From JAHEDH01 sp963753285 (GTDB taxonomy: Bacteria > Actinomycetota > Acidimicrobiia > Spongiisociales > ZC4RG35), in assembly GCA_963753285.1 (NCBI GenBank), contig CAVWBT010000008.1, positions 1 to 64,000 of the forward strand: a stretch of DNA of 64,000 bases, written 5' to 3'. Of the stretch, positions 42,049-51,238 are shown piece after piece. The first letter of the stretch is position 1; each line of letters begins with the position of its first letter. The notes below the pieces were generated by a model that searched no databases, was not told the DNA's origin, and worked only from the letters and a program-made list of their open reading frames with translations. Both the position numbers and the translations under genes were made by a program.

Positions 42049-43254
42049 CTAATGAGCCGAGACCCGACGCACGGGTATCGAAGCGGCCCCCCGCAGGAAA
42101 ATCTCCCTCGTCCACGGCAGGTCGCCGCGATCAACGGTCAACTCGAGCCTGCCGATCTGCTTGGTGAGCGCCTCGAACGCGATCACCGCCTCCCGACGGG
42201 CCAGCGGCGCCCCGAGGCAGTGGTGGATCCCGGAGCCGAAGGCGACATGACCCTTCGGGTTTCGCCCCACGTCGAAGCGGTCCGGGTCTTCGAACACGGA
42301 GGGGTCGCGGTTCGCTGCCATCAGAACGGCGATCACGAGATCACCGGCGGCGAGTTCGACGTCACCGATCCGTTGGGGCTCGTAGGCCCATCGCAGCGTC
42401 GCGGTCTCGACCGGGCCGTGAAAACGGAGGACCTCCTCCACTGCCGACGGAATCAGCGCGGGGTCATCGAGCATCCGGCCGTACTCGTCTGGGTGTGACG
42501 AGAGTTCCACGACCCCGTTCCCGATCAGATTCACCGTGGTCTCGTGACCGGCAACGAGCAACAGGAACACCATCGCCAAGAACTCCTCGTGGCTCAGCGA
42601 GTCGCCGTCCTCGGAGGTGTGCAAGAGATAGCTGGTGAGATCGTCGGTCGGATTCGCACGTCGTTCGCCTGCCAGGTCGTTGAGATAGTTCACGAACTCC
42701 ATCCCGGCGAGCATGATCTCCTCTTCGGAGTCGACACCCCGTCCCAAGATTGCCTGGGTCCACGACCGGAAACGGTCCTGATCGGCCAGAGGCACTCCCA
42801 ACATCTCGGCGATGACCGTGACGGGCAACGGCAGGGCGAACTCTGAGATGAGATCGAACTCGTTCTTGCCTTCGAGCCGCCCGACGAGGTTCTCGGCGAT
42901 CTGTGCGATGCGAGGCTCCAGGGCCTCCATGGCTCGGTTCGAGAACCCGTCACGGACCAGACGGCGGAGGCGGGTGTGGTCGGGTGGGTCGACGAACAGC
43001 ATGTTCCTGCCGAGGACCGCGAATGGGCCTTCCATCGCGAAGTCGGTCTCGACGTCCGGGAGATGCCGCTCGGGCTCCTTTCCGATGGTCGGGCTCCGCA
43101 ATGCCGAGACGACGTCGGCATGCGCCATGACGAACTGGAACAGCCGGCCGGTCTGCGGCCCTGCCGCCGACATCGTGCCTGCCTGATCACGCCAGTGATT
43201 CCAGAAGGTGTGTGGATCTGAGCGGATGGATCGGTCCCACGGTTCGAAGCGCAT
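42049..43254 (-). CDS. Cytochrome P450 (CYP107/CYP105-like bacterial type)
   Basis: A 401-residue soluble P450: I-helix LLLVAGHETTVNLIGNG, K-helix EEVLRFHGPVE (ExxR), and haem loop VAFGSGIHHCLGAPLARREA with the cysteine ligand near 350. Typical of actinobacterial hydroxylases acting on macrolides, terpenes or xenobiotics. No ferredoxin gene adjacent. Probably co-transcribed with aat, 4 bp apart. Confidence 0.95.
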   Translation of the reverse strand: MRFEPWDRSIRSDPHTFWNHWRDQAGTMSAAGPQTGRLFQFVMAHADVVSALRSPTIGKEPERHLPDVETDFAMEGPFAVLGRNMLFVDPPDHTRLRRLVRDGFSNRAMEALEPRIAQIAENLVGRLEGKNEFDLISEFALPLPVTVIAEMLGVPLADQDRFRSWTQAILGRGVDSEEEIMLAGMEFVNYLNDLAGERRANPTDDLTSYLLHTSEDGDSLSHEEFLAMVFLLLVAGHETTVNLIGNGVVELSSHPDEYGRMLDDPALIPSAVEEVLRFHGPVETATLRWAYEPQRIGDVELAAGDLVIAVLMAANRDPSVFEDPDRFDVGRNPKGHVAFGSGIHHCLGAPLARREAVIAFEALTKQIGRLELTVDRGDLPWTREIFLRGAASIPVRRVSAH

Positions 43255-43309
43255 CCTCTCAGGCTACCGACAGGGTCGAATTGTCCGGCCGGGCGTATGC
43301 TGACCGGGA

Positions 43310-43867
43310 ATGAGCCTGGAATTCCGCGACGCAGTTCGAGAGCGCAGCCACATCGAGAACGGTCTCGTCATCGTCGACACGTTCGTCAACCACAAGGTCG
43401 ACCCGGTCCTGATGCGTTCCTGTGGCGAATGGCTCGCCCGAGAACTGGGTCAGGCCGACATCGTGATCACCTCCGAGGCCTCGGGAATCGCTCCGGGTCT
43501 GGCGGCGGCCACCGCACTCGGGGTCCCGATGGTGTTCGCCAAGAAGCGACCGGCGCCGTCCGAGGGCTCGATCGCCAGACAGGTGGTGTCGCCCACGAAG
43601 GGTGATCGCTCCTGGCTCGAGATCAAACCGCACGTGCTTGAGGGTGTCTACACCGCGGTGGTTGTCGACGACTTCCTCTCGGCGGGACGCACGGCACTTG
43701 CGCTGTCGGAGTTGATCACCGAGGCAGGGGTGGAGATCCTCGGGCTCGGCTTCGCGATCGAGAAGACCTGGACCGGCGGCCGAGAGCTGCTCGAATCACA
43801 CGGCTTCCGGGTGGTCTCGGCCGTCGTCGTGGACATGAACGACGAGGGTGTCCCGGTCGTCCGATGA
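43310..43867 (+). CDS. xpt: Xanthine phosphoribosyltransferase
   Basis: A 185-residue type I PRTase of the Bacillus Xpt type: VDTFVNHKVDPVLMRSCGE (hood), EASGIAPGLAAATALGVPMVFA, and the PRPP loop VVVDDFLSAGRTALAL. Converts xanthine to XMP in purine salvage. The stop overlaps the ATG of the AidB-like gene by 4 bases, an odd pairing for purine salvage. Confidence 0.92.
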   Translation: MSLEFRDAVRERSHIENGLVIVDTFVNHKVDPVLMRSCGEWLARELGQADIVITSEASGIAPGLAAATALGVPMVFAKKRPAPSEGSIARQVVSPTKGDRSWLEIKPHVLEGVYTAVVVDDFLSAGRTALALSELITEAGVEILGLGFAIEKTWTGGRELLESHGFRVVSAVVVDMNDEGVPVVR

Positions 43868-45477
43868 GCACTCACGAGGTCCTCAATCAGCCACCGCCGC
43901 TCGGCGACCTCGATCTTTTCTCATCCGATCCCGTGCTCGCAGCTGGCGTACGGGAGTTCGATGCGGCGTGGGCCGAGGACCGGCTCTCCGACTTCGGCCG
44001 ACTCTCGGGTTCGGTCGAGACCCATGAATTGGCCGAGGCCGCCAATCGGTACGAGCCCGAGCTCAGGACTCACGACCGGTACGGACACCGGATCGATCGG
44101 GTCGAGTTCCACCCTGCCTATCACGAGCTCATGGACCGCGCGGTTTCCCATGGAGTGCACTCGCTGGGATGGTCCGAGGACCGGGCAGGGTCGCAGGTCG
44201 CCAGGACCAGCCTGATGTATCTCGATTCCCAGGTCGAGCAGGGCCACGGATGCCCGATCTCGATGACGGCATCGGTGGTTCCGTCGCTGCGGATGGCACC
44301 CGAGCTGAGCTCGGTCTGGGAGCCCCGACTCCTGTCGACCGAGTACGACCCGGCGTTCCAGCCGGCCGACCACAAGCGGGGCGCCCTCATGGGTATGGGC
44401 ATGACCGAGAAACAGGGCGGGTCGGACGTGCGCGCCAACACGACCGCCGCCGAACCGGCGTCCGATCACTTCCTGCTGACCGGACACAAGTGGTTCACGT
44501 CGGCGCCGATGTGTGACGCCTTCCTCGTGCTCGCCCGGGCTCCCGGCGGGCTGTCGTGCTTCTTCGTACCCCGATTCCTCGAAGACGGGACGACCAACAC
44601 CTTCCGCATCCAACGGCTCAAGGACAAGCTCGGGAATCGATCGAACGCCTCGTCGGAGATCGAGTTGGCAGACACCCACGGCTGGCTGGTCGGCGAGGAA
44701 GGCCGTGGCGTCCCGACGATCATCGAGATGGTCAACGGAACCCGCCTCGACTGCATCACCGGATCCGCTGCACTGATGCGCCAGTCCCTGACGCACGCCG
44801 CCTGGCATGTGAGCCACCGCTCGGCGTTCGGGAGGACACTCATCGATCAACCGGCGATGACCAACGTCATCGCCGACCTCGAACTCGAGACCGAAGCGGC
44901 CACGCTCATGATGTTGCGGGTGGCGGCGATGTTCGATCGAGCGGCCGGCGACGAGCGGGAGGCGGGCCTTCGCCGGATCGCCACCCCGATCGCCAAGTAC
45001 TGGGTGACGAAACGCACCACCGCGGTGGTGCGTGAGGCGATGGAGTGCCTCGGCGGCAACGGCTACGTCGAGGAGTCTCCGCTCCCCCGCTGGTTCCGAG
45101 AGTCGCCCTTGAACGCCATCTGGGAGGGCAGCGGCAACGTCATCGCGCTCGACCTGCTGCGGGCGATCCGGCGCGAGCCGGAGGCATTGAGCCAATTCGC
45201 CGACGAGGTCCTGATCGGTGCATCCGAGCTCGCTGCCGAGCACCTCGACTCTGCCCTCGAGACGATCCGGACGTCCGACCACCCCGAGTCCGACGCCCGG
45301 CGAATCGTCGAGCGGTTGGCGCTGGCGTGGGCGTCGTCGTTGATGTCTCGACACACCTCGTACGGAAGACTCTACGAAACGGGCCGCCTGCACGAGCCCC
45401 ACGCCTTGTTCGGCACTCTCCCGTTCACCGAAGACCTCCACTCGATCGCCGCCCTGGCCACCCCGACACCGCTTTAG
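43864..45477 (+). CDS. Acyl-CoA dehydrogenase, AidB-like
   Basis: A 537-residue flavoprotein of the AidB subfamily. It keeps the N-terminal AidB extension (LNQPPPLGDLDLF), HGCPISMTASVVPSLR, FAD contact MGMTEKQGGSDVRANTT and C-terminal MECLGGNGYVEESPLPRWFRE. AidB proteins bind DNA and FAD and take part in the alkylation (Ada) response, though dehydrogenase activity is weak. Coupled to xpt; no ada gene is seen here. Confidence 0.92.
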   Translation: MSTHEVLNQPPPLGDLDLFSSDPVLAAGVREFDAAWAEDRLSDFGRLSGSVETHELAEAANRYEPELRTHDRYGHRIDRVEFHPAYHELMDRAVSHGVHSLGWSEDRAGSQVARTSLMYLDSQVEQGHGCPISMTASVVPSLRMAPELSSVWEPRLLSTEYDPAFQPADHKRGALMGMGMTEKQGGSDVRANTTAAEPASDHFLLTGHKWFTSAPMCDAFLVLARAPGGLSCFFVPRFLEDGTTNTFRIQRLKDKLGNRSNASSEIELADTHGWLVGEEGRGVPTIIEMVNGTRLDCITGSAALMRQSLTHAAWHVSHRSAFGRTLIDQPAMTNVIADLELETEAATLMMLRVAAMFDRAAGDEREAGLRRIATPIAKYWVTKRTTAVVREAMECLGGNGYVEESPLPRWFRESPLNAIWEGSGNVIALDLLRAIRREPEALSQFADEVLIGASELAAEHLDSALETIRTSDHPESDARRIVERLALAWASSLMSRHTSYGRLYETGRLHEPHALFGTLPFTEDLHSIAALATPTPL

Positions 45478-45549
45478 CTGACTCGGTCGCTCCCCTCGAA
45501 GTGTTCGTCGACCGCACCCAACCCTGCGAACTGAGGGGGAGACGACTCG

Positions 45550-47301
45550 CTACAGCCAGCGGGTGGGGATCGGGACTTCGATGGATCGAAAATACTCGCT
45601 GAGGCCCTTCGCCTGGGGGTCGGGCCGGAGGGACGAAGACACCCCGTCGGACAGCAGTCCGAAGATCTCGAAGTTGATCGCCATCAGGTTGGGAAGCACA
45701 TGGCGAGCGATCTCGAACGGAGCGAGGTCGGGCATCATCGCCACCAGTTGCTCGACGGTGAGGAACGACTCCAGCCACGGATACTGTTCCACCGAACGGA
45801 CGAACACGCCGAGATTGGCGTTCCCGGCCTTGTCGCCCGAGCGGGCTCCCACGACGGTTCCGATCGCAGCCGACTCGGTGTCCGCTCCACCACCCCAGAC
45901 GACTCCCGCAACCGGCAGGGGTGCAGGCTCGAACGTCTGCTCCACCGGCGTTGGAGTGACCTCGAACGATCGGTCGTCGACCGTGACGAGCTGGGCGACG
46001 CGGCTCCGCGTGACGGTGGTCGGCCACATCACCGCGTACGGGGTCGCCGATCCGGGTGGGGACTCGCCGAAGAACCCGGGGATCGACCCGAGAGCGATGC
46101 TGGTGTAGGCGTTCGACCAGGCGCGGCCCACCTTGCGTTCGTCCTGATCGCGCACGGCGATCCGGAGATAGCAGATGGCGCTCGGGTTCGAGCCCGGCTC
46201 GGGCCTACCGATCAGCTCCGTCGACACCTCGTCGTAGTCTGCGGGATCCCACGGGCATGCATCCCAGAACTGCTGCTCGACCAGTGCGCGCTTTTCGTCG
46301 ATGTCGCGACCGGTGAGCCCGATCAGCACCGAGTTGCGGAACCCCCCGCCAAAGGCCGCCGACACCTTGAGCCCCTGCGGCGGCGGCTCACCGACGATCC
46401 CACTCAACTCGACGCGATCGTCGCCGTGATCTGTGATTCGGATCGTGTCGAAGCGAGCCGTCACATCGGGGTTGTGGTACCGCGGTGATCCGATCTCGTA
46501 CAGCAACTGGCTGAGCACCGTGCCCATCGACACCTCGCCGCCCGAATCAGGGTGTTTGCCGATGACCGATGACCCGTCTTCTGCCACCTCGGCCCATGGA
46601 AAGCCGAGGTGGATGGGATCTTCGAGTTCGGAGAAGAACGAATAGTTGCCGCCGGTGGCCTGGGTCCCACACTCGATCACGTGACCTGCCACGACCGCTC
46701 CGGCGAGCCGATCCCAGTCGGTCCGCCGCCAGCCGTGGTGCCAGGCGGCGGGCCCGACGACGAGCGCAGCATCGGTGACCCGGCCGGTGACGACGATGTC
46801 GGCACCCGCGTCGAGCGCAGCAGCGATGCCCCAACCACCGAAATACGCATTCGACGTGACGAGGCGGCCGATCCGGTCTCCGAGCGGCTCGCCGGTGTCC
46901 AGATGCTCGAACCGCTCACCGGCCTCTACGAGATCGCCCATCACACCCATCAGGTCGTCGCCGGTGACGGTTGCGATGCGAGGCGCCAGGCCGAGCCTCT
47001 CGGCGACCTCGGCGACTGCCGCAGCGCACCCCCGGGGATCCAGACCACCTGCGTTGGTCACGACCTTGATCCCGGCGTCCATGACATCGCTCATGACATC
47101 GCCCATCTGATCGACGAAGGTCCGGCCGTAGCCGCCGTCGGGTCTGCGGGCACGCATGCGGGCGAGGATCAGCATGGTGAGCTCGGCGAGCCAATCCCCG
47201 GTGAGCACGTCGACACGCCCTCCGTCGATCATTTCGCGTGCAGCGGAAGGGCGGTCGCCGAAGAAGCCGGAGATGTTGGCGATACGGATCGGGGCAGCCA
47301 T
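45550..47301 (-). CDS. Acyclic terpene utilization AtuA family protein (DUF1446)
   Basis: A 583-residue protein with the AtuA/DUF1446 fold: RIANISGFFGDRPSAAREMI at the start, GDWLAELTMLILARMR, KVVTNAGGLDPRGCAAAV, and VTGRVTDAALVVGPAAWHHGW. The last ~100 residues (ARSGDKAGNANLGVFVRS to FEIFGLLSDGV) are the small AtuA-type C-terminal domain. AtuA is needed for citronellol/geraniol catabolism in pseudomonads, but many homologues are unlinked to that pathway. No biotin carboxylase partner nearby, so the role is open. Confidence 0.9.
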   Translation of the reverse strand: MAAPIRIANISGFFGDRPSAAREMIDGGRVDVLTGDWLAELTMLILARMRARRPDGGYGRTFVDQMGDVMSDVMDAGIKVVTNAGGLDPRGCAAAVAEVAERLGLAPRIATVTGDDLMGVMGDLVEAGERFEHLDTGEPLGDRIGRLVTSNAYFGGWGIAAALDAGADIVVTGRVTDAALVVGPAAWHHGWRRTDWDRLAGAVVAGHVIECGTQATGGNYSFFSELEDPIHLGFPWAEVAEDGSSVIGKHPDSGGEVSMGTVLSQLLYEIGSPRYHNPDVTARFDTIRITDHGDDRVELSGIVGEPPPQGLKVSAAFGGGFRNSVLIGLTGRDIDEKRALVEQQFWDACPWDPADYDEVSTELIGRPEPGSNPSAICYLRIAVRDQDERKVGRAWSNAYTSIALGSIPGFFGESPPGSATPYAVMWPTTVTRSRVAQLVTVDDRSFEVTPTPVEQTFEPAPLPVAGVVWGGGADTESAAIGTVVGARSGDKAGNANLGVFVRSVEQYPWLESFLTVEQLVAMMPDLAPFEIARHVLPNLMAINFEIFGLLSDGVSSSLRPDPQAKGLSEYFRSIEVPIPTRWL

Positions 47302-47333
47302 CCGACGATCGTAGGCCCCGATACCCTCTCGGC

Positions 47334-48545
47334 ATGGACCGCATCGCCGACCGTCTGGCCGAATTGATCTCGATCCCGTCGGTGACCGGCGACGAGGTCG
47401 CCATCAGGGATCACCTGGCCGAGGTTCTCGAGGAGATCGGCCTCGCCGTGGATGTCTTCGATGCAGACCTCGACGCGCTCGTCGCCGATTCCGACTTTCC
47501 TGGGATGGAGGTCGAGCGGACCGTATTGCCGGTCGTCTGCGGCACCCTGAATCCCGGGGCGCCGGGCACGCATCCGATGCTCTCGGGCCACATCGACGTC
47601 GTTCCGGCGGGTGACCCGGCGTCGTGGGCTTCGGATCCGTTCACCCCCCGACTGGACGACGGCCGAATGTACGGGAGGGGCGCCTGCGACATGAAGGGTG
47701 GCGTCGTCGCCATCCTCGAGACACTCGACGCCCTGGTCGAAGCGGGGCATCGCGGACCGGTTTCGGTGGCGTTCGTGCCGTCGGAGGAGGACGGGGGGTC
47801 CGGAACGCTTGCGGCCATCCGACGCGGGATCGAAGCCGACTGCGTGGTCATCCCCGAGCCGACCGACCTGGAGATCGTCACCGCACATGCCGGGGCGATC
47901 ACGTTCCGTCTGGTGATCCCCGGCAGGGCCGCCCACGCGGCCATCAGGACCGAGGGGGTCTCAGCCCTCGATGGGCTCCAGACCATTCGAGCGGCGCTCG
48001 CCGAAGACGAACGCCGGCGCAACACCGGGGTTCCCGACCCGCGCATGGCCGCTCTCGGGCTCCCCTACCCGACGATCGTCGGGACGATCTCCGGTGGCGT
48101 CTGGGCTTCCTCGGTGATCGACGCCGTCGAGATCACCGGGCGATACGGCGTGAAACTGGATCAGGGCGTCGACGACGCGGCCGACGACCTCGAACGCTGC
48201 CTCCGGGCGGCATGGAAGGCGGACCCGTTTCTCCGTGACTTCGACATGGACTTCGAGGTGTTCGGCGCCAGCTTCGATTCGTGCGAGATCCCAGACGACC
48301 ACGAACTGGCGACGTCACTGGCCCGATCGGTTCGAGCGGCGACCGGAAGGAAGGCGACGCCGAAGGGCCTCCCGGCCGGAACGGACATGCGGCTGTTCGT
48401 GAACCAAGCCGGCATACCTGCGGTGTTGTTCGGCCCCGGCGACCTTCGAGTCGCCCACGCAGCCAACGAGCACGTCGACCTCGAAGACGTGGCCGCCTGC
48501 GCCGCCGTGCTCACAGATTGGGTGACGCTTCTCGACGCCGAATGA
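47334..48545 (+). CDS. M20 family deacylase/peptidase (ArgE/DapE/ACY1)
   Basis: A 403-residue zinc hydrolase: metal ligand LSGHIDVVPAGDP, bridging aspartate GRGACDMKGGVVAI, catalytic glutamates FVPSEEDGGSG, dimerisation domain with GRAAHAAIRTEG, and the last ligand HAANEHVDLED. It removes an acyl group from an amino acid or dipeptide; E/D and glycine patterns suit N-acyl-amino-acid deacylases, the exact substrate being unknown. ATG 47334 follows TACCCT by 6 nt. Divergent from the AtuA-family gene. Confidence 0.9.
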   Translation: MDRIADRLAELISIPSVTGDEVAIRDHLAEVLEEIGLAVDVFDADLDALVADSDFPGMEVERTVLPVVCGTLNPGAPGTHPMLSGHIDVVPAGDPASWASDPFTPRLDDGRMYGRGACDMKGGVVAILETLDALVEAGHRGPVSVAFVPSEEDGGSGTLAAIRRGIEADCVVIPEPTDLEIVTAHAGAITFRLVIPGRAAHAAIRTEGVSALDGLQTIRAALAEDERRRNTGVPDPRMAALGLPYPTIVGTISGGVWASSVIDAVEITGRYGVKLDQGVDDAADDLERCLRAAWKADPFLRDFDMDFEVFGASFDSCEIPDDHELATSLARSVRAATGRKATPKGLPAGTDMRLFVNQAGIPAVLFGPGDLRVAHAANEHVDLEDVAACAAVLTDWVTLLDAE

Positions 48546-48580
48546 TCGCCGCTGAGCAGATTGTCCAGCTCTACGCCATT

Positions 48581-48592
48581 TTCTGGCCAGAA
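48581..48592. promoter_or_regulatory. 12-bp palindrome upstream of hppD
   Basis: TTCTGGCCAGAA is a perfect dyad 51 bp before the hppD start codon, near a TTGTCC -35-like element (48561) and the gene's own ribosome site. A regulator could bind here to switch on aromatic amino acid degradation. No HmgR/HppR-type regulator was identified in this window. Confidence 0.4.
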
Positions 48593-48643
48593 CGCCGCTC
48601 ATACGACACAATGCATGGACAGTCTTTGACAGGAGCCAGTGGT

Positions 48644-49741
48644 ATGACAGACCTGATGCCCATTCTGGGGTACGACGCAATCGAGTTCTACGTCGGCAAC
48701 GCTCGCCAGGCGGCCCACTACTACCGGACCGCCTTCGGATTCGATGTGGTTGGCTACACCGGACCGGAGCACGGCGTTCGTGACCGATGCTCGTACGTGC
48801 TCGAGCAGGGGAACATCCGCTTCGTCGTGACCGCCGGCCTCACCGCCGACTCCCCCATCGTCGCTCATCACGCCGCCCACGGAGATGGTGTCAAGGACGT
48901 GGCGTTCGCCGTTCCCAACGCCGAACAGGCCTTTGCGCTCGCCGTCGAGCGCGGCGCTGTGCCGCACACCGAGCCCTGGGTGGAAGAGGACGAGCACGGC
49001 AAGGTCGTTCGGGGGTCGATCGAGGCGTACGGCGAGACCATCCACACGTTCGTGGATCGGACCAACTACTCGGGGGTGTATCTCCCCGGCTACCAGCCGA
49101 CCCGCCACCAGGTGCCCGCCGAGCCGACAGGCCTGAAACTCGTCGACCACGTGGTCTGCAACGTCGAGCTCGGTGACATGAACCGGTGGGCGAAGTTCTA
49201 CGCGGACATCCTGGGCTTCACCCAGCTCCATCACTTCGACGACGAGGCGATCTCGACCGAGTACACCGCGCTCATGTCGAAGGTGCTCTGGGACGGTGAG
49301 GGCCGCATCAAACTCCCGATCAATGAGCCTGCCGACGGCAAGAAGAAGAGCCAGATCGAGGAGTACCTCGACTTCTACGGTTCGGCGGGAGTGCAACACA
49401 TGGCACTCGCCACCGACGACATCGTCGCCACGGTGCAGCAGATGCGGCGGAACGGCGTGCGTTTCCTGTCGACGCCTGCGACCTACTACGACGACCTGAA
49501 GACCCGTCTGGATTGGAGCACCATCGACGCCGAGCTCGACACGCTCGCCGAGCTCGGAATCCTGGTCGACCAGGACGACGAGGGCTACCTGCTCCAGATC
49601 TTCACGAAGTCGGTGCAGGATCGCCCTACGGTCTTCTACGAGATCATCGAGCGTCACGGTTCGCGTGGGTTCGGTGTCGGCAACTTCAAGGCGTTGTTCG
49701 AGGCGATCGAGCGCGATCAGGCGGAGCGAGGCAATCTCTGA
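48644..49741 (+). CDS. hppD: 4-hydroxyphenylpyruvate dioxygenase
   Basis: Converts 4-hydroxyphenylpyruvate to homogentisate in tyrosine degradation. 365 residues; both vicinal-oxygen-chelate domains are present. Iron ligands are expected at the histidines in LVDHVVCNVELG and GVQHMALATDDI and at the glutamate in FYEIIERHGSRGFGVGNFKALFEAIE, all present. AGGAG lies 8 nt before ATG 48644. The next gene (tryptophan dioxygenase) starts inside its 3' end, so the pair is co-translated. Confidence 0.96.
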   Translation: MTDLMPILGYDAIEFYVGNARQAAHYYRTAFGFDVVGYTGPEHGVRDRCSYVLEQGNIRFVVTAGLTADSPIVAHHAAHGDGVKDVAFAVPNAEQAFALAVERGAVPHTEPWVEEDEHGKVVRGSIEAYGETIHTFVDRTNYSGVYLPGYQPTRHQVPAEPTGLKLVDHVVCNVELGDMNRWAKFYADILGFTQLHHFDDEAISTEYTALMSKVLWDGEGRIKLPINEPADGKKKSQIEEYLDFYGSAGVQHMALATDDIVATVQQMRRNGVRFLSTPATYYDDLKTRLDWSTIDAELDTLAELGILVDQDDEGYLLQIFTKSVQDRPTVFYEIIERHGSRGFGVGNFKALFEAIERDQAERGNL

Positions 49742-50513
49742 GAAGGTCGGCGACTACGCCGACTACCTGCACCTGGACGACGTCCTCGGAGCTCAACATC
49801 CGCTGAGCGACCAACCGGACGAGATGATGTTCATCATCATCCACCAGGCGACCGAGCTGTGGCTGAAGCTCGTCACGTTCGAGACTCGCCTCGCGATGGA
49901 GCGGATCGCGGCCGACGACCTCGGCCCCGCCTTCAAGGCACTCGCCCGGGTTGCCCGCATCCAGCACGTGTTGATCGAGTCCTGGCAGGTGCTCGCCACG
50001 ATGACGCCGACGGACTACCTCCAGTTCCGGTCGTTGTTCGGAACCGCATCGGGACTCCAGTCCGCCCAGTACAGGGAGATCGAGTTTCTCCTGGGTCGGA
50101 GGGACCGCCGCTATCTGGAGAGCTACGACGGGGCCCACAAGGCCGAGCTGGAGGAGACCCTGACACAGCCCAGCCTGTACGACGAGGCGCTCCTGCTGCT
50201 CGCCCGTCGGGGCATCCTGGACTACCCGGGCCGAGACTGGAGCGAGCAGCACGAGCCCTCGATCGACGTCGTCGGCGCATGGCTGGGCGTCTACAGGGAC
50301 CCCGACGCCCAGTGGGGTCTCTACGAGCTGGCCGAGAAGCTGGTCGATCTCGAGCACGCCTTCAGCCGCTGGCGATACGAGCACTATCAGACGGTGCATC
50401 GGATCATCGGATCGAAGCCCGGCTCGGGAGGCACGAGCGGTCTCGGCTATCTGCGGAGAGCGCTCGACTTCACCTTCTTCCCCGAATTGTGGACGGTCCG
50501 CACCGAACTCTGA
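49665..50513 (+). CDS. kynA: Tryptophan 2,3-dioxygenase
   Basis: Haem enzyme opening the tryptophan ring to N-formylkynurenine. Core segments: YADYLHLDDVLGAQHPLSD, DEMMFIIIHQATELWLKL (haem/substrate side), QFRSLFGTASGLQSAQYREIE, and SGLGYLRRALDFTFFPELW. The core reading starts near 49755. The only ATG in frame is 49665, inside hppD (77-bp overlap), with GTG 49674 as alternative; neither gives a family-like N-terminus, so the true start is uncertain. Shares an operon with hppD in aromatic amino acid catabolism. Confidence 0.92.
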   Translation: MGSVSATSRRCSRRSSAIRRSEAISEKVGDYADYLHLDDVLGAQHPLSDQPDEMMFIIIHQATELWLKLVTFETRLAMERIAADDLGPAFKALARVARIQHVLIESWQVLATMTPTDYLQFRSLFGTASGLQSAQYREIEFLLGRRDRRYLESYDGAHKAELEETLTQPSLYDEALLLLARRGILDYPGRDWSEQHEPSIDVVGAWLGVYRDPDAQWGLYELAEKLVDLEHAFSRWRYEHYQTVHRIIGSKPGSGGTSGLGYLRRALDFTFFPELWTVRTEL

Positions 50514-50514
50514 T

Positions 50515-50898
50515 TCAGGCTTCGCTGGTGACGTTCCACCGGATGATGGCCTGGGTGACCGCAAACCACAGGACGGCCAGCGACAGCAGCCCGCCGACGA
50601 AGAGCCGCAGGCGTGCCCCTCCCGGGGTCAGAGCGAACACGGCCAAGCCGAGTCCGGCAACGAAGTTCGCACCGGCCACCGCGGACACCGCCGTGACCCA
50701 CTGCTCGGTGATGGAGAGCCGATGGACGAAGATGCCCCAGGCAACGGTTGCGAGCCCGACGACGGTGGTCTGCCAGACGTCGAGGCCGAACGGTTCGGCG
50801 ATCGCCTGCGAAGTGAGCGCGGCAGCGGCGCCGATGACGACGCAGAATCGTCCGTCCGAGCGAAGCGAGGCGCGTGCTGCCGTCTCTGCGAGGCTCAC
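50515..50898 (-). CDS. Four-helix membrane protein, hypothetical
   Basis: A 127-residue protein with about four hydrophobic segments (FCVVIGAAAALTSQAIA, VWQTTVVGLATVAWGIFV, VTAVSAVAGANFVAGLGLAVFAL, FVGGLLSLAVLWFAVTQAI). GTG start. Convergent with kynA, two bases from its stop. No family recognised. Confidence 0.65.
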   Translation of the reverse strand: MSLAETAARASLRSDGRFCVVIGAAAALTSQAIAEPFGLDVWQTTVVGLATVAWGIFVHRLSITEQWVTAVSAVAGANFVAGLGLAVFALTPGGARLRLFVGGLLSLAVLWFAVTQAIIRWNVTSEA

Positions 50899-51238
50899 CG
50901 TTCCGCCCGTTCGTACCCTGTGACGAGGTGAGCCCGACCCGCTGATTCGAAGCGCTCGACGCCTCTGAGGCCACTCTCGGCGGAGGCCTCAGGCGCCCTG
51001 TTCCGCAGGTCGCGACGCAGCAGTACCGGAAGCGACGGCCAGAACCGCGTCATCTCATGTCGGCCCGGGTTGCAGCGTTCGGTGAACGGGCGCCCTCGCA
51101 ACACTTCCCGTGGTGCAGGGAACTGTTGTGTCACCACGCGCCTCCCATTGCCGCCTCACCGGTCCTCACGAACATACCGCGCACGAGCCGAGGGCCCGAT
51201 CGTGCCCCTCGGCTCCATACACAGACGACCAGGTTCTC
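50899..51238. other. 340-bp intergenic region with hairpin
   Basis: No gene supported. An 8-bp hairpin, CTGAGGCC (50964-50971) with GGCCTCAG (50984-50991), lies downstream of the compatible-solute importer genes and may terminate them. Confidence 0.45.
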
